Assembly (NCBI GenBank): GCA_028023455.1
Contig: JAQFVV010012497.1
Location: 4,092,001-4,156,000, forward strand
Length of the DNA stretch: 64,000 bases
Direction of reading: 5' to 3'
From: Epiperipatus broadwayi
Lineage: Eukaryota; Onychophora; Udeonychophora; Euonychophora; Peripatidae
A program made the translations under genes and the position numbers. Positions 34,991-45,974 of this stretch are shown here, piece after piece. Numbering within the stretch: the first letter of the stretch is position 1; each line of letters opens with the position of its first letter. Below the pieces are notes generated by a model. The model was not told the origin of the DNA and made no database searches. It saw only the letters and a program-made list of their open reading frames with translations.

Positions 34991-35295
34991 ACTGGTCTCT
35001 GAACTTGGAGGAAATAATGATATGTATGTGTATGCTTAAATGACTTACCTATATATGTATGTCATTTAAGCATACACATTATATATCATTACTTCCTCCA
35101 AGTTCAGAGACCAGGTTTTAATCTCTGAACTCAGTATGTAGTCATTAAGATATGTGGTTTTTTTTATTTTTCTTTTAGGATGCTGTTATGGTTTATGTTC
35201 CACCTCACTTGGTGTGTTTTCTCTTAATAATTGGTCGCCAGTGTCTGTTGTGCTGTATATATCAGGTATTATCTCCTAACTTTCGTCTTTACATA
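34960..35295. repeat. Nested palindromes next to the 3' LTR
   Basis: 'ggtctctgaacttggaggaa' (about 35012) is mirrored by 'ttcctccaagttcagagacc' (about 35093), with 'tatgcttaaatgac' mirrored inside. Outside these, 'aatacctaatatatacagca' (34963) is mirrored by 'gctgtatatatcaggtatta' (35253). The LTR end and following DNA thus form two nested hairpins. This suggests a foldback element inserted at or next to the LTR. Confidence 0.65.
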
Positions 35296-35589
35296 CCTGG
35301 TTTATATGCTTTCGAAGTATTTCCCCATTTTTCATTTAAACTGTAACTACTTGTTTTGATAGATGATGAATAACTTCTGCCTGTGATCAAACATTATTTT
35401 TTATCATACTTTTTTCTGTGGTGTAAATTTATAGGTACCGGCTTGATGTTTATTTTTATCCACAATGTTTGATAATTTTGTGCACAACTTTCTACCTAAA
35501 TACATTTCAGCTGGTGATTTTCCAGATTTGGAATTAGCTAGGGGTCACATGTTGATGGAGAAGTGCAGTCAGCACTGCTTCATGTATTT

Positions 35590-36190
35590 TAATTTTCCCC
35601 AATTTGTTAAGGTTTGTACAGCTTTTTCAAGTAATCTATTAGATTGATGGTGGGGGGGGGGGGTGAATGTGCATTTAATCCTCCTTCTTGCATATCTTCT
35701 TCAAACTTTGATGAAGTAAAGCCAGTTCCATTATTAGAAACAAGTGTTTCTGGAAAATCGTGATGAGCAAAAATTTCATACAATTTGCTAAATGTCATGT
35801 CTGTACTGGTGTTATTGACTATTTTATATTCAGCCCACTACCAAAAGCAAATGATCCTCAAATGGGCTGCAGTAATCGATGTGTATCTGTTGCCATGGTC
35901 TTTCAGTTTTGGGCCATGGTTCAAAAGGCATTTTAGTGCATATTTGACAGTTTTTGCATTTTTTAAATATATTTTTTAATGTCATTATTAATACTGGGCC
36001 ACCAGACATAACTACAAGCTAATGTTTTTGCTCTAACACTGCATGGGTGATAATGTTTTTGCTCTAACAATGCCTGGGTGACCCTCATGCAACAACTTAA
36101 GAATTTGGTTCCTACCCTTTAGCAGGATTAGCACCTGATCACCTCTTAGAATACATTTCTTGCATACAGACAACTATTAATGGGTGTTCC
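35590..36190 (-). pseudogene. Integrase remnant of gypsy-like element
   Basis: Read on the - strand, an HHCC-like lead and a CKNCQICTKM-type cysteine pair precede PWQQIHIDYCSPFED, which carries the first catalytic Asp. After a break near 35800 the frame continues with FAHHDFPETLVSNNGTGF and KFEEDMQEGG. The second catalytic position reads Asn (SNNGTGF) where the family has Asp (SDNG), which would abolish integration. A G-run (about 35651-35661, + strand) disrupts the part after the catalytic Glu region. Confidence 0.8.
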
Positions 36191-36454
36191 ATAATTCTTT
36201 ATGAAAAAACTAGGTTGTTGATTCAGCCATCATTCACAGATCTGCTTTACCATTTATTGGTAACCATTGTCTTCGGATGTCCATGCAGCTATTGTACTGT
36301 TGAGGGTTTGACCCTTCAAGGCATCGATATAATTAAATTTCTATTTCTTTTTGATATGGTTCAGTCTGATCAGACATATGTAATAGAGCATCAGCATGCC
36401 CTGTTTGTTTTCCTTTTTTATATACTAATGTATAATCATAACACGCCAAAATGT

Positions 36455-36658
36455 TTAGCCAAAGTAACATGTGAGGACTCGGATGTTTGGGAATTTGTTA
36501 ATTCCTAATATTCCCAATAGGGGTTTATGATCAGTTACTATCATAAGCCTATGGCTGTATCGATATTGATGTAACTTTTTGATAACAAATAAAATCACAA
36601 GAGCCTCCTTGTTCAACTGACTATAGTTTTCTTTTGCTTTGGGTAACGTACGTGACAT
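36455..36658 (-). pseudogene. RNase H domain of gypsy-like element
   Basis: The motifs NYSQLNKEALVILF (catalytic Glu) and MIVTDHKPLLGIL (catalytic Asp) are the standard Ty3/gypsy RNase H blocks and stand just downstream of the reverse transcriptase. A break separates it from the RT frame around 36660-36670. Confidence 0.85.
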
Positions 36659-36670
36659 ATAAGCAATGGG

Positions 36671-37645
36671 TCATCCACTTTCATGAGCAGGATAACACAA
36701 TACTGCTCCGACACCAAATTCTGATGTGTCCATAGTCAGAGTTTCTTCCAATTCACTGTTGTAAAGGACAAGTAATTTATTTGAAGTCAGCAGTGATTTT
36801 GTGCATAGAAATACTTGTTCTTCCCACTGCCATTTTTGATTCTTTTTGATAAGATCATATAATGGTCTGGCCACATGGGCTTTTCCTTTTAAAAAATTTT
36901 CAAAGTAATTAACCAGCCCCAAAAAGGCTTGAAGTTGTTTCATATTGTTAGGTTTTTGCATTTCTGCAACCACTTTAGCTTTTTCAGTGACGGGAGATAT
37001 GCCATTTTTAGATATAATGTGACCTAAGAACTTGATTTCACTTACTTTCCATATGCACTTTTGGATATTAAGTTTAGCCCCAAATTCATCCAGTTTTTTG
37101 CAGACTTTCTGTAGATGCATTTTAAGTTCATTTTCAGTCATAGCTATAATCAGAATGTCATCAAAATATGGTATCATGTCCTCTACGCCATTAAGGAGAG
37201 TTTCAATTTTTGATTGAAAGATACTAGGGGCTGATGTTATCCCAAGCAGGGCTTTCATACATTTATACAACCCTATGTGAGTGGTAAGTGTTGTTATGTA
37301 AGTGATAATATGTTTGCTGTCTGTTCATTAACTGGTATCTGATGGAAGGCAGCATTATGATCTAATTTAGCAAAAAATTTTGATCTCTGAAGTGATGCTA
37401 TTATTTCACTAACATTAGGAAACTAGGTGCAGATTTTTACTAATCACCTTGTTTTCTGATATCCTACAATTGCCACACAAATGAATTTTCCCATTGAGTT
37501 TAGTTATAATTGCTAATAGTGTAGCCCAATCAGAATTTTCAGTCGGTTGTAACACCTCTTTCTTTACTAAGTTGTCAATTTTCTTTTTGACTTTCTCTTT
37601 TTGTGCACACAAAACTTTCCATGGTTTGCATATTATAGATAGCAC
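36671..37645 (-). pseudogene. Reverse transcriptase of gypsy-like element
   Basis: The N-terminal part (37415-37645) has KIDNLVKKEVLQPTENSDWA and a GKIHLCGNCRI block. After a broken segment (about 37270-37415), the frame at 36671-37270 carries GITSAPSIFQ, the catalytic YFDDILI box with both Asp residues, KCIWKVSEIKFLGHIIS and GLVNYFENFLKG, followed by the RT/RNase H connection. The active-site box is intact but the chain is interrupted. Confidence 0.88.
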
Positions 37646-37827
37646 ATCAGTGCTTAACTCTATTTAACACCAGGTTCCCATTAAATAAGCTAGGAAATTT
37701 GATTCGCATTTCGTTTTTCATTTTGACCTTTTTCATAAATTTGAATTTAATACCCAATTTCCTAAACCATTGATGTCTGATTAGGAGGTTTATTAGAGCA
37801 TAAACCAAAAAATGTAAGGGTAACTCA

Positions 37828-38384
37828 TCATTTTCCCTCCATTCTACTTACAGGAACCTGACCAACACCTTTAATTTTGATCGTGTTAAGATCAGTTTTT
37901 TCTAATTTAGGGATTTTTTTACTCATAGAGGTTACAGTATCCCAGTCACGGACTGATACTAATGATATACCACTACCACTGTCTACCTCCATAGATATGG
38001 GCTGATCACACAGCTTTAGTTTTAAAATAATTTTGTCATCATCGGTGGACATTTTTTTAATATTGGTAGGCTGACTTGCCTGACCCTGACATGAACATTT
38101 ATAATTATTACTTTCTCTGTTTGGATCATTATGTTTGTCTTTACATATTTTTCCATGTGCCCTCCTTTTTTTACAATTATTGCACATTCTCATTTATGAA
38201 AACAATCACTGGCTTTGTGGCCCTTTTTCTCATAGCAAAAACATATAAATGGGTTTTTAGTGTTAGCACTATTCTCATTAATCTTCAACAATTCTCTCTT
38301 TACGGTTTTACAAACATCTGTTTGTGATTTGCTATTAATCTTGGAACTCAGTGAATTTTTGAGATTGCTTAAGAATGAGTTCAT
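37828..38384 (-). pseudogene. Zinc knuckles and aspartic protease of gypsy-like element
   Basis: The upstream piece (38190-38384) ends in a zinc knuckle, CFCYEKKGHKASDC, in which the second Cys position of the CX2CX4HX4C pattern is Tyr (a TGT-to-TAT change would explain it). The next frame (37828-38193) starts with a second knuckle, CNNCKKRRAHGKIC, then the protease block MEVDSGSGISLVS (DSG active site). Tandem knuckles with these spacings are typical of the Mag-like lineage. The two frames are offset near 38190. Confidence 0.8.
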
Positions 38385-38940
38385 AAGCTATCCTACATTT
38401 TATAGCCTCTATATAATTTAAATCATTAATGGCCAATAATTGTGGCCATAAATTATCATTAAACATACCAGTAAGAAATTGTTTCAGCAGGGCTTCATAG
38501 AAAGAAAGATTCTTAGACATAATTTTTTGCTAGATTACAAAGAGCACTATCATAATCTTTTATACTTTCATCCCAACTTTGGTTCTGGAGTCAGAATTGC
38601 AGTCTAGCGACCTTCCTCGAGGGTTGGGGTTTAAAGTGGTTTGACAAACACTTCTTAACACGGTCATATGTACAATCTTTAGGAGTTAGAGTTTCAGTGA
38701 GCCTGTTGGCTATCTCAATAACTCCTTTCCCAACAAAGCATAATAATGAAGCAATCTTATATTTATCATCTTTAACTTTTATTAATGAATAAGTATACTT
38801 GCCTCACTGACGTCAAATACAGGGGCCAACTAATAAGTATCACTGACGTCAAATTCACCAATTGCTACTTGCATTGCCCAATCTTTTACCTAAATTTAAT
38901 CATTATTTTAATTAATGGTTCGAATCAAGACTGTGACTGC
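38335..38940 (-). pseudogene. gag remnant of gypsy-like element
   Basis: The - strand frame 38335-38520 (FYEALLKQFLTGMFNDNLW, then KCRIAYELILKQ) and a preceding stretch reading WDESIKDYDSALCNLAKN around 38530-38580 look like retrotransposon gag. The start is not identifiable. It is called mainly by position between the 5' LTR and the zinc knuckles. Confidence 0.6.
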
Positions 38941-38951
38941 ACCAATTACTA

Positions 38952-39285
38952 TGTCTAGCTGATCTAAGAGTGTACTTCTCATGAGTACAAATCACTACTA
39001 AACAGTTAATATTTAAATAATTAAGTGAACGATCTTTAATAGCATTTTAACTATTTACATACATATGATTATTTTACATAAGGTCCGAAGACATACATAA
39101 ATAATAATGTAGATCAATACAATCTGTAAGAGTCCTAGCTTACTGTTTCCATGTTCATAGACCAGCTCTGCACACTTGAAGTCACTGTGTCATGGGAGAT
39201 GATCTGCTCCAATATATATGTATGTCAGTTCACACAGATGAAGCTCCAAGAATCAAGTGAAGTCTGCTTGATCCAATACGTAGTG
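38952..39285 (-). repeat. LTR (5' LTR of gypsy-like element)
   Basis: It is the partner of 34671-34990. Just inside it on the - strand the sequence reads 'tggtgcagtcacagtc' (about 38930-38945), which sits where a tRNA primer binding site should be. The exact outer end is uncertain because the two LTRs diverge after 'gaagctccaag'. Confidence 0.75.
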
Positions 39286-39290
39286 AGGGA

Positions 39291-41055
39291 TTCATTTTTT
39301 TTATCCCTAAAGTTGATTGGCTCATATTCCCACCCATCTTCTCAGGTGATTCTTCATTTCAGTGCTCTGTACAAAAATTTACATCATTATCTCTGACTTT
39401 AATTAATGTGTTATTTCAGTTTATTTTATGAAGGAAATCTAAATACGAATTCCTTTAATTATTTTATATTCATTAATGACGTAATCTGCTCACATTAATT
39501 AGACTGTTATTACTTTTTAGAACATAGTTTTTTTCTAATCTTAAAAGTTATAAATCTTTTACTTACTATTTTAAAAGAATCAGTCTTTTAAAATTCTTTA
39601 CTTTTTCTTATTAAGTTTATACCTATAGATGTATGTGCATTAAATGAATGAAACTTTCTTTAAAATTTTCCTAAGAATCAATCCAGGAACTTTACCTTTT
39701 CAGTTAACAAGGCCAGATTTATGCATAAGCATAATAAGCCATAGATTGAAGTGCACACTTTAAGTGGTCACTGTCTTTTTCAGAAATTAATAAAGTATAA
39801 AATACTTTTATTGCAAAAATTTAATAATTAAAAATTGAAATAAGATTTGGTTTGTTAGTGTATTTAATGTCGGTTAATAAAAATCTCAGACTATTAAAAT
39901 ATATAGTTACTGGCCTAGACTCAGATCTATGTAATTGTTCAAGCAGATTGGCTTGCATCCAAAACCTTAGGATGTTATGAATTTTCAAACTGGAGGTAAA
40001 AATAGTTGTTAGATACATAATTGAATTTTCATTTTTAAATTTCAAGGCTCATTGATAAAAGCAAAAACCGGAAACTGGTCTGGCAGTTATTTGTTAGTCA
40101 CTACTTACTCAATTTTATTATAGATGATCCTAAAGTGGAAAACTTCATGTTTTATCATATATTGTATAATATAAAAAATTTAGTTGTTATTATTAATCAT
40201 TATTATATTGTAAATTTACAAATCAAGATTGTTTTTTTTTTAATTAGTTCAAACTTAAAATTACAATAGGTTTTATTTCAATTACTTCAAGCAATAATAA
40301 TTTTATATCTCTTTGTCTAAGGACTGTGTAATATTTAAATACCAAAATGATAGATTGAGCAATTTTATTCTATTAACTCAGTGAATTTCTTTTTTACCAA
40401 TTTTCTGAGTCACGAAATAATTTTGGAAACTTTAGTTTTTGATTCTCTCATGATCATCACTGCATTGAACCATATGAGACAGATTTTCACCACTAATGCT
40501 AATGCTTCCTCTCATGCCTGTTAATGGAAGATTGGTAATGTTGTTTTACTTCACTAGAAAGTAGATAATGCTTCTTTTACTTCTCTATTAGTTTATTTTA
40601 TATAATGAAAGTTAGCATCATTTTAATTTAACTTATTAATAATCATTACTAACATTTATAATTTAATAAATAAGCTTTTTTTTTTTTTTATCTATCTTCA
40701 TTATTCTTAACTTGCTGTCTTCTCTCACTTAGGTTCAGATCATTGAGAATTTTTCACATCATTGATCATCTCTTTTCACATTATTGATCATCTCTCTAAA
40801 CCAATGATGATAATGGAATCATATGGTTGTACAACTATATTTCCATTTTTTAATAATATGCCAGCAATTTCTGATTCCAAACCCTTCTTTTCTTTTTTTG
40901 CATTCCACACTATCTTTGTTTCTTCTTCAGGATAAAATGGCTCATATTCATGATGATGACAAATTACATCCATTATTTTACTTGAGAGTTGTATAACTTA
41001 TCCTTGTTTTAATTTATTCTATAACTAGTAAAATTATCTAAAACATAACTTTTTT
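39291..41055. other. Intronic AT-rich DNA without recognised feature
   Basis: No gene was recognised. The 61-codon - strand frame at 40788-40973 has a mixed composition but no domain I recognise. Confidence 0.4.
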
Positions 41056-41059
41056 AATT

Positions 41060-41195
41060 GAAATAAAATCCTTGTTTTTTACTTCACCTTTGAGTGGTAA
41101 GTTATCTGAAAGCGCTCAGCCATATAATTCTTTTCTAATAATATTAAGCTTCACTTTTTGTGTAAAGTGCAATTTAAAACATAACTTTTTTATTA
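41060..41195 (+). repeat. PLE-associated tail repeat (copy 1)
   Basis: 'cacctttgagtggtaagtta', 'gctcagccatataattcttt' and 'taagcttcactttttgtgta' recur at 42360-42500 (same strand) and in reverse at 41455-41550. The three copies bracket the two GIY-YIG fragments and so are probably the 3' UTR/terminal part of that PLE family. Confidence 0.6.
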
Positions 41196-41454
41196 AAAAA
41201 TAGAATTTATTTATTGATATAATAAAGATAATTCATATCATTGCATTAAACAATATACAGATTATAGACATCAGGAAAAAAAAAAAGATAATCCAGTAAG
41301 TCACATGATAAATATATAAATTTCACTATTTAAAAAAGGTTAAATTACTAAATAGCTAAAAGTAATATGAAGATATAATAAATATTGATATTTCTCTATT
41401 TCTAATTGAAGAGTTATCATTTTAAAAATATTGCATGCCAAAAATAAATAAATT

Positions 41455-42090
41455 TTGTTTTTTAAATTGCACTTTACGCAAAAAAGTGAAGCTTATTATT
41501 ATTAGAAAAGAATTATTTTCAGAGAACTTAAGTCTCCATATTTATAACCTACTTTAAGTGAAATTTAGTGATAATTTATGCAAAATTTATGCAAAGTTTT
41601 CTTTCATAAAGACCATTTTCTGGAGAGTGCAAAGTACGATTCTTTTCTGTTTATTGCATAGTTGTCATTTGCAACAAAGCATGCCTCCTTCCATATCATT
41701 ATGGTCAGTGCCCTTGCCATAGTGGGTTTGAACACATGGCCTGTTGTTTTTTGGTGCTCAAAGAATATGGATTTGTTTTCAGTATTATTTAGAGCTCTCC
41801 TGTATAAATAATGATGTTGACATGTTCTGGTGGTAATGTTGGCATGGGTCTCTCCATAATATGCCACTCTATATCCATTGATTGGGCATGAAATTTTATA
41901 AACTGCTTGGGCTATTTGATCAGAAGGTATTTTGTCTTTGGTATTGTTTATCATTCTGTTTGTTGAAGATAGGGTGTGGAATCCTAGTTCGAAGGACTCA
42001 GCAAATATTTCATAATATTTCTTAGCAATAGATGGTATGTAAGGTAGCAGCATTCTTAGTTTATTGTTTCTAACCATGTCAGTTTGTAGC
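41455..42090 (-). mobile_element. Penelope-like element 3' end, left copy of inverted pair
   Basis: It runs on the - strand from the palindrome centre (about 42090) through the GIY-YIG fragment (41604-42077) into a 3' UTR sharing the 'aaaagtgaagcttatt' block near 41485. It is 5'-truncated. A second GIY-YIG copy reads away from it on the + strand. Confidence 0.8.
41604..42077 (-). pseudogene. GIY-YIG endonuclease fragment of Penelope-like element
   Basis: The 157-codon frame has the PLE linker (MLLPYIPSIAKKYYEIF) followed by the nuclease: AVYKISCP and VAYYGETHANITTRTCQHH give the GIY-YIG signature and catalytic Arg, then FFEHQKTTGHVF, KEACFVANDNYAINRKES (catalytic Glu region) and a terminal SRKWSL. 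Compared with the + copy, a few residues before the Glu are shifted or missing (ALTIMIWKEA versus RKDMERKIGEA), suggesting small indels. It is a different PLE subfamily from 29534-30094. Confidence 0.85.
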
Positions 42091-42091
42091 T

Positions 42092-42510
42092 TAGTTTGAA
42101 ATTGCCTACAGGAGAGCTCTAAATATTACTGAAAACAAATCCATATTCTTTGAGCACCAAAAAAACAACAGGCCATGTGTTCAAACCCACTATAACAAGG
42201 GCACTGTGCACTAAGCGTAAAGATATGGAACGAAAGATTGGGGAGGCATGCTTTGTTGCAAATGACAACCATGCAATTAATCACGCTTTGCAATCTCCAG
42301 AAAATGGTCTTTATGAAAGAAAACTTTGCATAAATTACTGCTAAACTTTGTTTAAAGTAGGCTATGAATATGGAGACTTAAGTTCTCTGAAAGCACTCAG
42401 CCATATAATTATTTTCTAATAATAATAAGCTTCACTTTTTTGCATAAAGCACAATTTAAAACTTACCACTCAAAGGTGAGGTAAAAAACAAGGATTTTAT
42501 TTAAATTTTG
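42092..42510 (+). mobile_element. Penelope-like element 3' end, right copy of inverted pair (shorter)
   Basis: From about 42100 the + strand repeats the C-terminal GIY-YIG part (KSIFFEHQK..., TGHVFKPTITRAL, EACFVANDNHAINHAL, SPENGLYERKL) and then the family tail to about 42510. The 'GIY' and 'YIG' signature segments are deleted, so this copy is shorter than its partner. It ends only about 100 bp before the HSPA12-like exon at 42610. Confidence 0.75.
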
Positions 42511-42609
42511 TTTTTATGTTTTTTTGTTTATTTAAACAGTAAGTACGAACTCATTTTTTCAAAGGATAATAATGTATACAAAGTACTAACACTATTATTT
42601 GTGTTATAG

Positions 42610-42793
42610 GCTGGTATTGCTTCTTCTGATTATCCTGGCCAACTTTTAATTGCATTAGAACCAGAAGCTGCATCAATTTACTGTCGTAAACTACGGATGC
42701 ATCAGTTAGTTCCTGAAACCCCTCCTCCTCCACGCTTTTTAAAGGATGAAGCACCACCAAATACAGAAAAAATTATTGACAAAATGGATCGTG
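42610..42793 (+). CDS. HSPA12: HSPA12-like protein, third visible exon (ATPase domain)
   Basis: The exon follows a TTATAG acceptor and ends at a GTAAGTT donor (CGTG|GTAAGT). It starts in phase 0, as the previous exon requires, and ends after one base of a codon. The product reads [20 protein letters not shown] and [13 protein letters not shown], the family's conserved block after the IPAIWKQPAKQF region. A Pro-rich linker ([16 protein letters not shown]) and [11 protein letters not shown] follow. The linker is typical of the variable part of HSPA12 proteins before the second ATPase lobe. Confidence 0.9.
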
Positions 42794-43690
42794 GTAAGTT
42801 ATTCTTACAAAGTTTTTTTGGTTTAGATGCATGATTAGTTTTACTTGGTAACATTAATAAAATATGGAATACAATAATGGCTTTGTTTAATAGAGAAATT
42901 TTTATCAATTAATTTCTATAAATTATGTACAATTTAAACAGATCCATTTGTTATTTAAATGTATTATATACCTAGAATATCAAAAAGAAATTGTCTAAAT
43001 TCAATTATACTCTGGTTTTCGGAAAATTAACAGTATTTTAAGATGTAATACTGAATGTTGATTGAATAAAATTGAGAACACTAACTTTTTTTAGAGTTTT
43101 TATAGAAAAATACCCATAAGTTTGTCAGTGCTTGGTGATAGCTAATAAAAAATGCAAGATTTCTATCAATCAAGATATAATGCCAAATAAAAACAAACAA
43201 AATGGCCAATCTTTACTATCAAGATACAATATACTAATATATGGGTGAGCTAGAAATTTTCAGAATTTATAATCAACTCATTTTATTTAGATTAAAATAA
43301 ACTGTAAATAACTCTATAACTCCACAGATATAATATATTACCATTTCAGTGCTTAGCATTCATGTCAAACCAGCAGTTATATTCTTTAAAAAAACCCATT
43401 TTATTCAAAATAATATACAAATATATAAAATTTACATTTTAATGTGCATATTCTAAAATGCACACAACTAAACATTATTAGATTTTTTCTTCAACATTTA
43501 ATTTATATTATTAATAAATCAGGCTTCTTTTATTTTTATTTCTTGACATTGTATTCTCTGAAACCATCTCTACTTTTTTAGAATTAAAAACATGATCAAA
43601 TATTCTTTTATATTCTAAAAATATTGATGATACTTAGTAACTATTTTAGTTTTTTTTAATAAATATATACTGTTTTAATATTACATTAAT
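42794..43690. other. Intron start without recognised feature
   Basis: It opens with the donor GTAAGTTATT and continues as AT-rich DNA. Nothing else was recognised. Confidence 0.45.
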
Positions 43691-43904
43691 ATTCATGCTA
43701 TGTGATAATACGTTGAACTATTTCCAGCATCTACCATCAAAAATTGAATGTCTAGAAAATTTTAAACTTTATTTATACTTTTCAAATACAAAAAACTGTT
43801 AGTAATAACACACAAGTAGACAATACAGATTAATATATTACACAACATTTTGAATGGTATTATTTTCTGCTCTTCTTCAGGTGTTGATGGCTTTAACAGT
43901 GACA

Positions 43905-43991
43905 ATATTAGCCGAGGAGTTGAATTTACATCTTTATATTCTTGAATATTGAATTTTAAGTCAACACTCTAACCAACTGAGCTATCCTGTT
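43905..43991 (-). repeat. tRNA-like sequence inside family P palindrome
   Basis: On the - strand it reads GGATAGCTCAGTTGGTTAGA, a near-perfect tRNA D-arm/A-box. This is followed by an arm 'ttga-cttaaaa-ttcaa' (apparent anticodon TAA) and, about 45 bases on, 'aattcaactcc', a B-box-like text. The acceptor stem is not evident and the variable region is long, so it is a tRNA-derived relic rather than a tRNA gene. Confidence 0.6.
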
Positions 43992-44050
43992 AAAGATCAG
44001 TTGGTTAGAGCATTACCTTAAAATTTAATATTCAAGAATTTAAAGGTATT
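43992..44050 (+). repeat. Second, inverted tRNA-like half copy
   Basis: 'gatcagttggttagagcatt' and 'accttaaaatttaatattcaa' mirror the - strand copy at 43905-43991. It contains the A-box but no B-box. Confidence 0.5.
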
Positions 44051-44589
44051 ACTTGAAATATTGTGTAATCTACTAACCTATGTTGTCCATTTGTGTGTTA
44101 TTATTAACAGTTCTTTGAATTTAAAAAGTTTAATTAAAGTTTAAAATTTTCTAGACATTCAACGTTTAATGGTAAATGATGAAAATCATCCAACATATTA
44201 TCATATCTAATATACTATCATCAGCAACCTTCAAACAAATAATATTCATTCCAGTTTCACAATAGTAAACATAGGAGTAATTTTATTGACAATTAATTAT
44301 GAAAAATATGTAGATATTCTTTGAGATCTATTTTATCTTTACTATTATTGATTAATTGGTTGAATATAGGCAACTTTTTACATAATTTTTTCATTTTTGT
44401 TTATCACATTATTTTTGTTGTCAGTTTCAAACTTGTAAAAAGTATTGTTCCAGTATAAAAATCTTTGAAATCTGCATGTTTATATCCTGAATGTATAAGT
44501 GACTTAGAGTTGAGACAACCTTTTATATTAACAGGCTTCATTTGTATAGTATAATCTAATGTGTTATTATTACATTTCATTAAACATCA

Positions 44590-44705
44590 CATGATCACCA
44601 TTTCTTAGGCACTAGATGGGGATTTTATGCACAAGCCTTCTGGCATCCATTGATTACTCTAGCTTGCACTGTGGCAATACATGTAGTGAGTTTTTGCCTA
44701 TTTTA
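44590..44705. repeat. Family F repeat, half copy
   Basis: 'catgatcaccatttcttagg' and 'gattactctagcttgcactg' with 'gtagtgagttttt' match the right half of the hairpin at 25.4 and 16.0 kb. Confidence 0.5.
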
Positions 44706-45965
44706 ATACATTTCATTAACAAATCAAGATCTTTATTGCATTTTCTATTTTCAATAGATAACTTTAAATGTGGATTAAGAACTTATTCATAATTACTAAT
44801 TAAGAAAAATTTTGAGGGAGAAAATACAAAATTTATTATTGGTATTTTTAATTGAATTAGGATATTTTTACATCATTCAGTGGTCAATAATACAAAGCGA
44901 AACAATAAATTTCAATAAATGATTCTAGTCTGCAGTTTGACAGTAATATTAAAGAAAAAATTGATTAGCCCATAATGAATGATTATAATATCATTATATG
45001 TATGAGATATGTTGACTGTTTCATATATATATATATATTGGACAAAAGAGATGTCCTTTAAGTTCAGGTGCCAATTTTTAATAATATGGATTTATATGTT
45101 AAAGTCTCTCTTAATATTCTATTCACGTTTTATTGAATGAAACCACTAACTATAAAATCTGTAGAATGGTTTATAAATATTAACCGAAAATGAAGTTCTA
45201 CAATAATATATATTTAAAATCAAAGGGTAATTTTATTAACTTCAAATATATTTAAATGAAAAATAATAAATGATTAATGATCTCGGGGCTTTTAAAAAAA
45301 TAAAATGATGATGATGACGACTGTGAATTGATATGAGTGAATAAATAAAATAATTAATATGAACTGAATTAAGTGAAAAATCATCCAATTTTATTTCCAT
45401 CACTAATAAATAATATTAATAAGCAAATGACATTAATAGTTTAAATGGCTTTCATCAACTTATAACATTTACTCATGAAGCTGTTACAAATAGTTTTATA
45501 AATAAATGATTTTACATGAAAGCTTTTGTGAAATTCAAATAAATCTTTGGATAAGTGCAACAGACAAATGAATATTATAATCCCAAGCACTTAAGTTACA
45601 TACAACAATGAAATCCTTTGTTTATTCTCATCAGTTGAAACATAAACAATATAATGTGTGCTACCTAACATTTAGATACATTCATGCATTGTATTGTATA
45701 TGCACATAAATATATAACTAATTAATATTATTAAAATTGTTTTACCTGATCAGTAAACCTATTGCCTCTAAAATAAAGAAAAATATGCATGCACAATACA
45801 AAAATATATGTGAAATTTTATTATTTCTGAGAAAGTTTCTTTTTTAAAAGTTCTTGTATAAAAGTTCTTTATTTTAGATCCCATAATCAGTGAAGCTTAG
45901 CATGCTTAATGGATGAATTGATTCCAGGCAGTAATTCTTTCATATTAAATCAATTGCTTCTATAA
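44706..45965. other. Intronic AT-rich DNA without recognised feature
   Basis: A short TA tract (about 45026-45040) is the only simple-sequence feature noted. Confidence 0.4.
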
Positions 45966-45974
45966 TAATATTTC

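Larger units (their letters stand above)
34671..39290 (-). mobile_element. Degenerate Ty3/gypsy-like LTR retrotransposon
   Basis: Two matching LTRs (34671-34990 and 38952-39285) enclose, on the - strand and in order, gag remnants, tandem zinc knuckles, an aspartic protease, reverse transcriptase, RNase H and integrase. Integrase after RNase H is the Ty3/gypsy order. Twin zinc knuckles followed by a DSG protease resemble the Mag/K02A2.6-type lineage. No envelope-like frame was seen. Frames are broken in many places, so the element is inactive. It sits antisense in the intron before the third HSPA12-like exon. Confidence 0.88.
43698..44215. repeat. Palindromic MITE (family P) with tRNA-like core
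   Basis: The outer arms ('tgataatacgttgaactatt' at 43702; the complement 'aatcatccaacatattatca' near 44184) match the compact palindrome at 5207-5490. Here about 200 bp intervene, and they are themselves an inverted pair of tRNA-like sequence (43905-43991 and 43992-44050). The element has no reading frame. It shows either insertion of a SINE into the MITE or a longer ancestral form. Confidence 0.75.
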
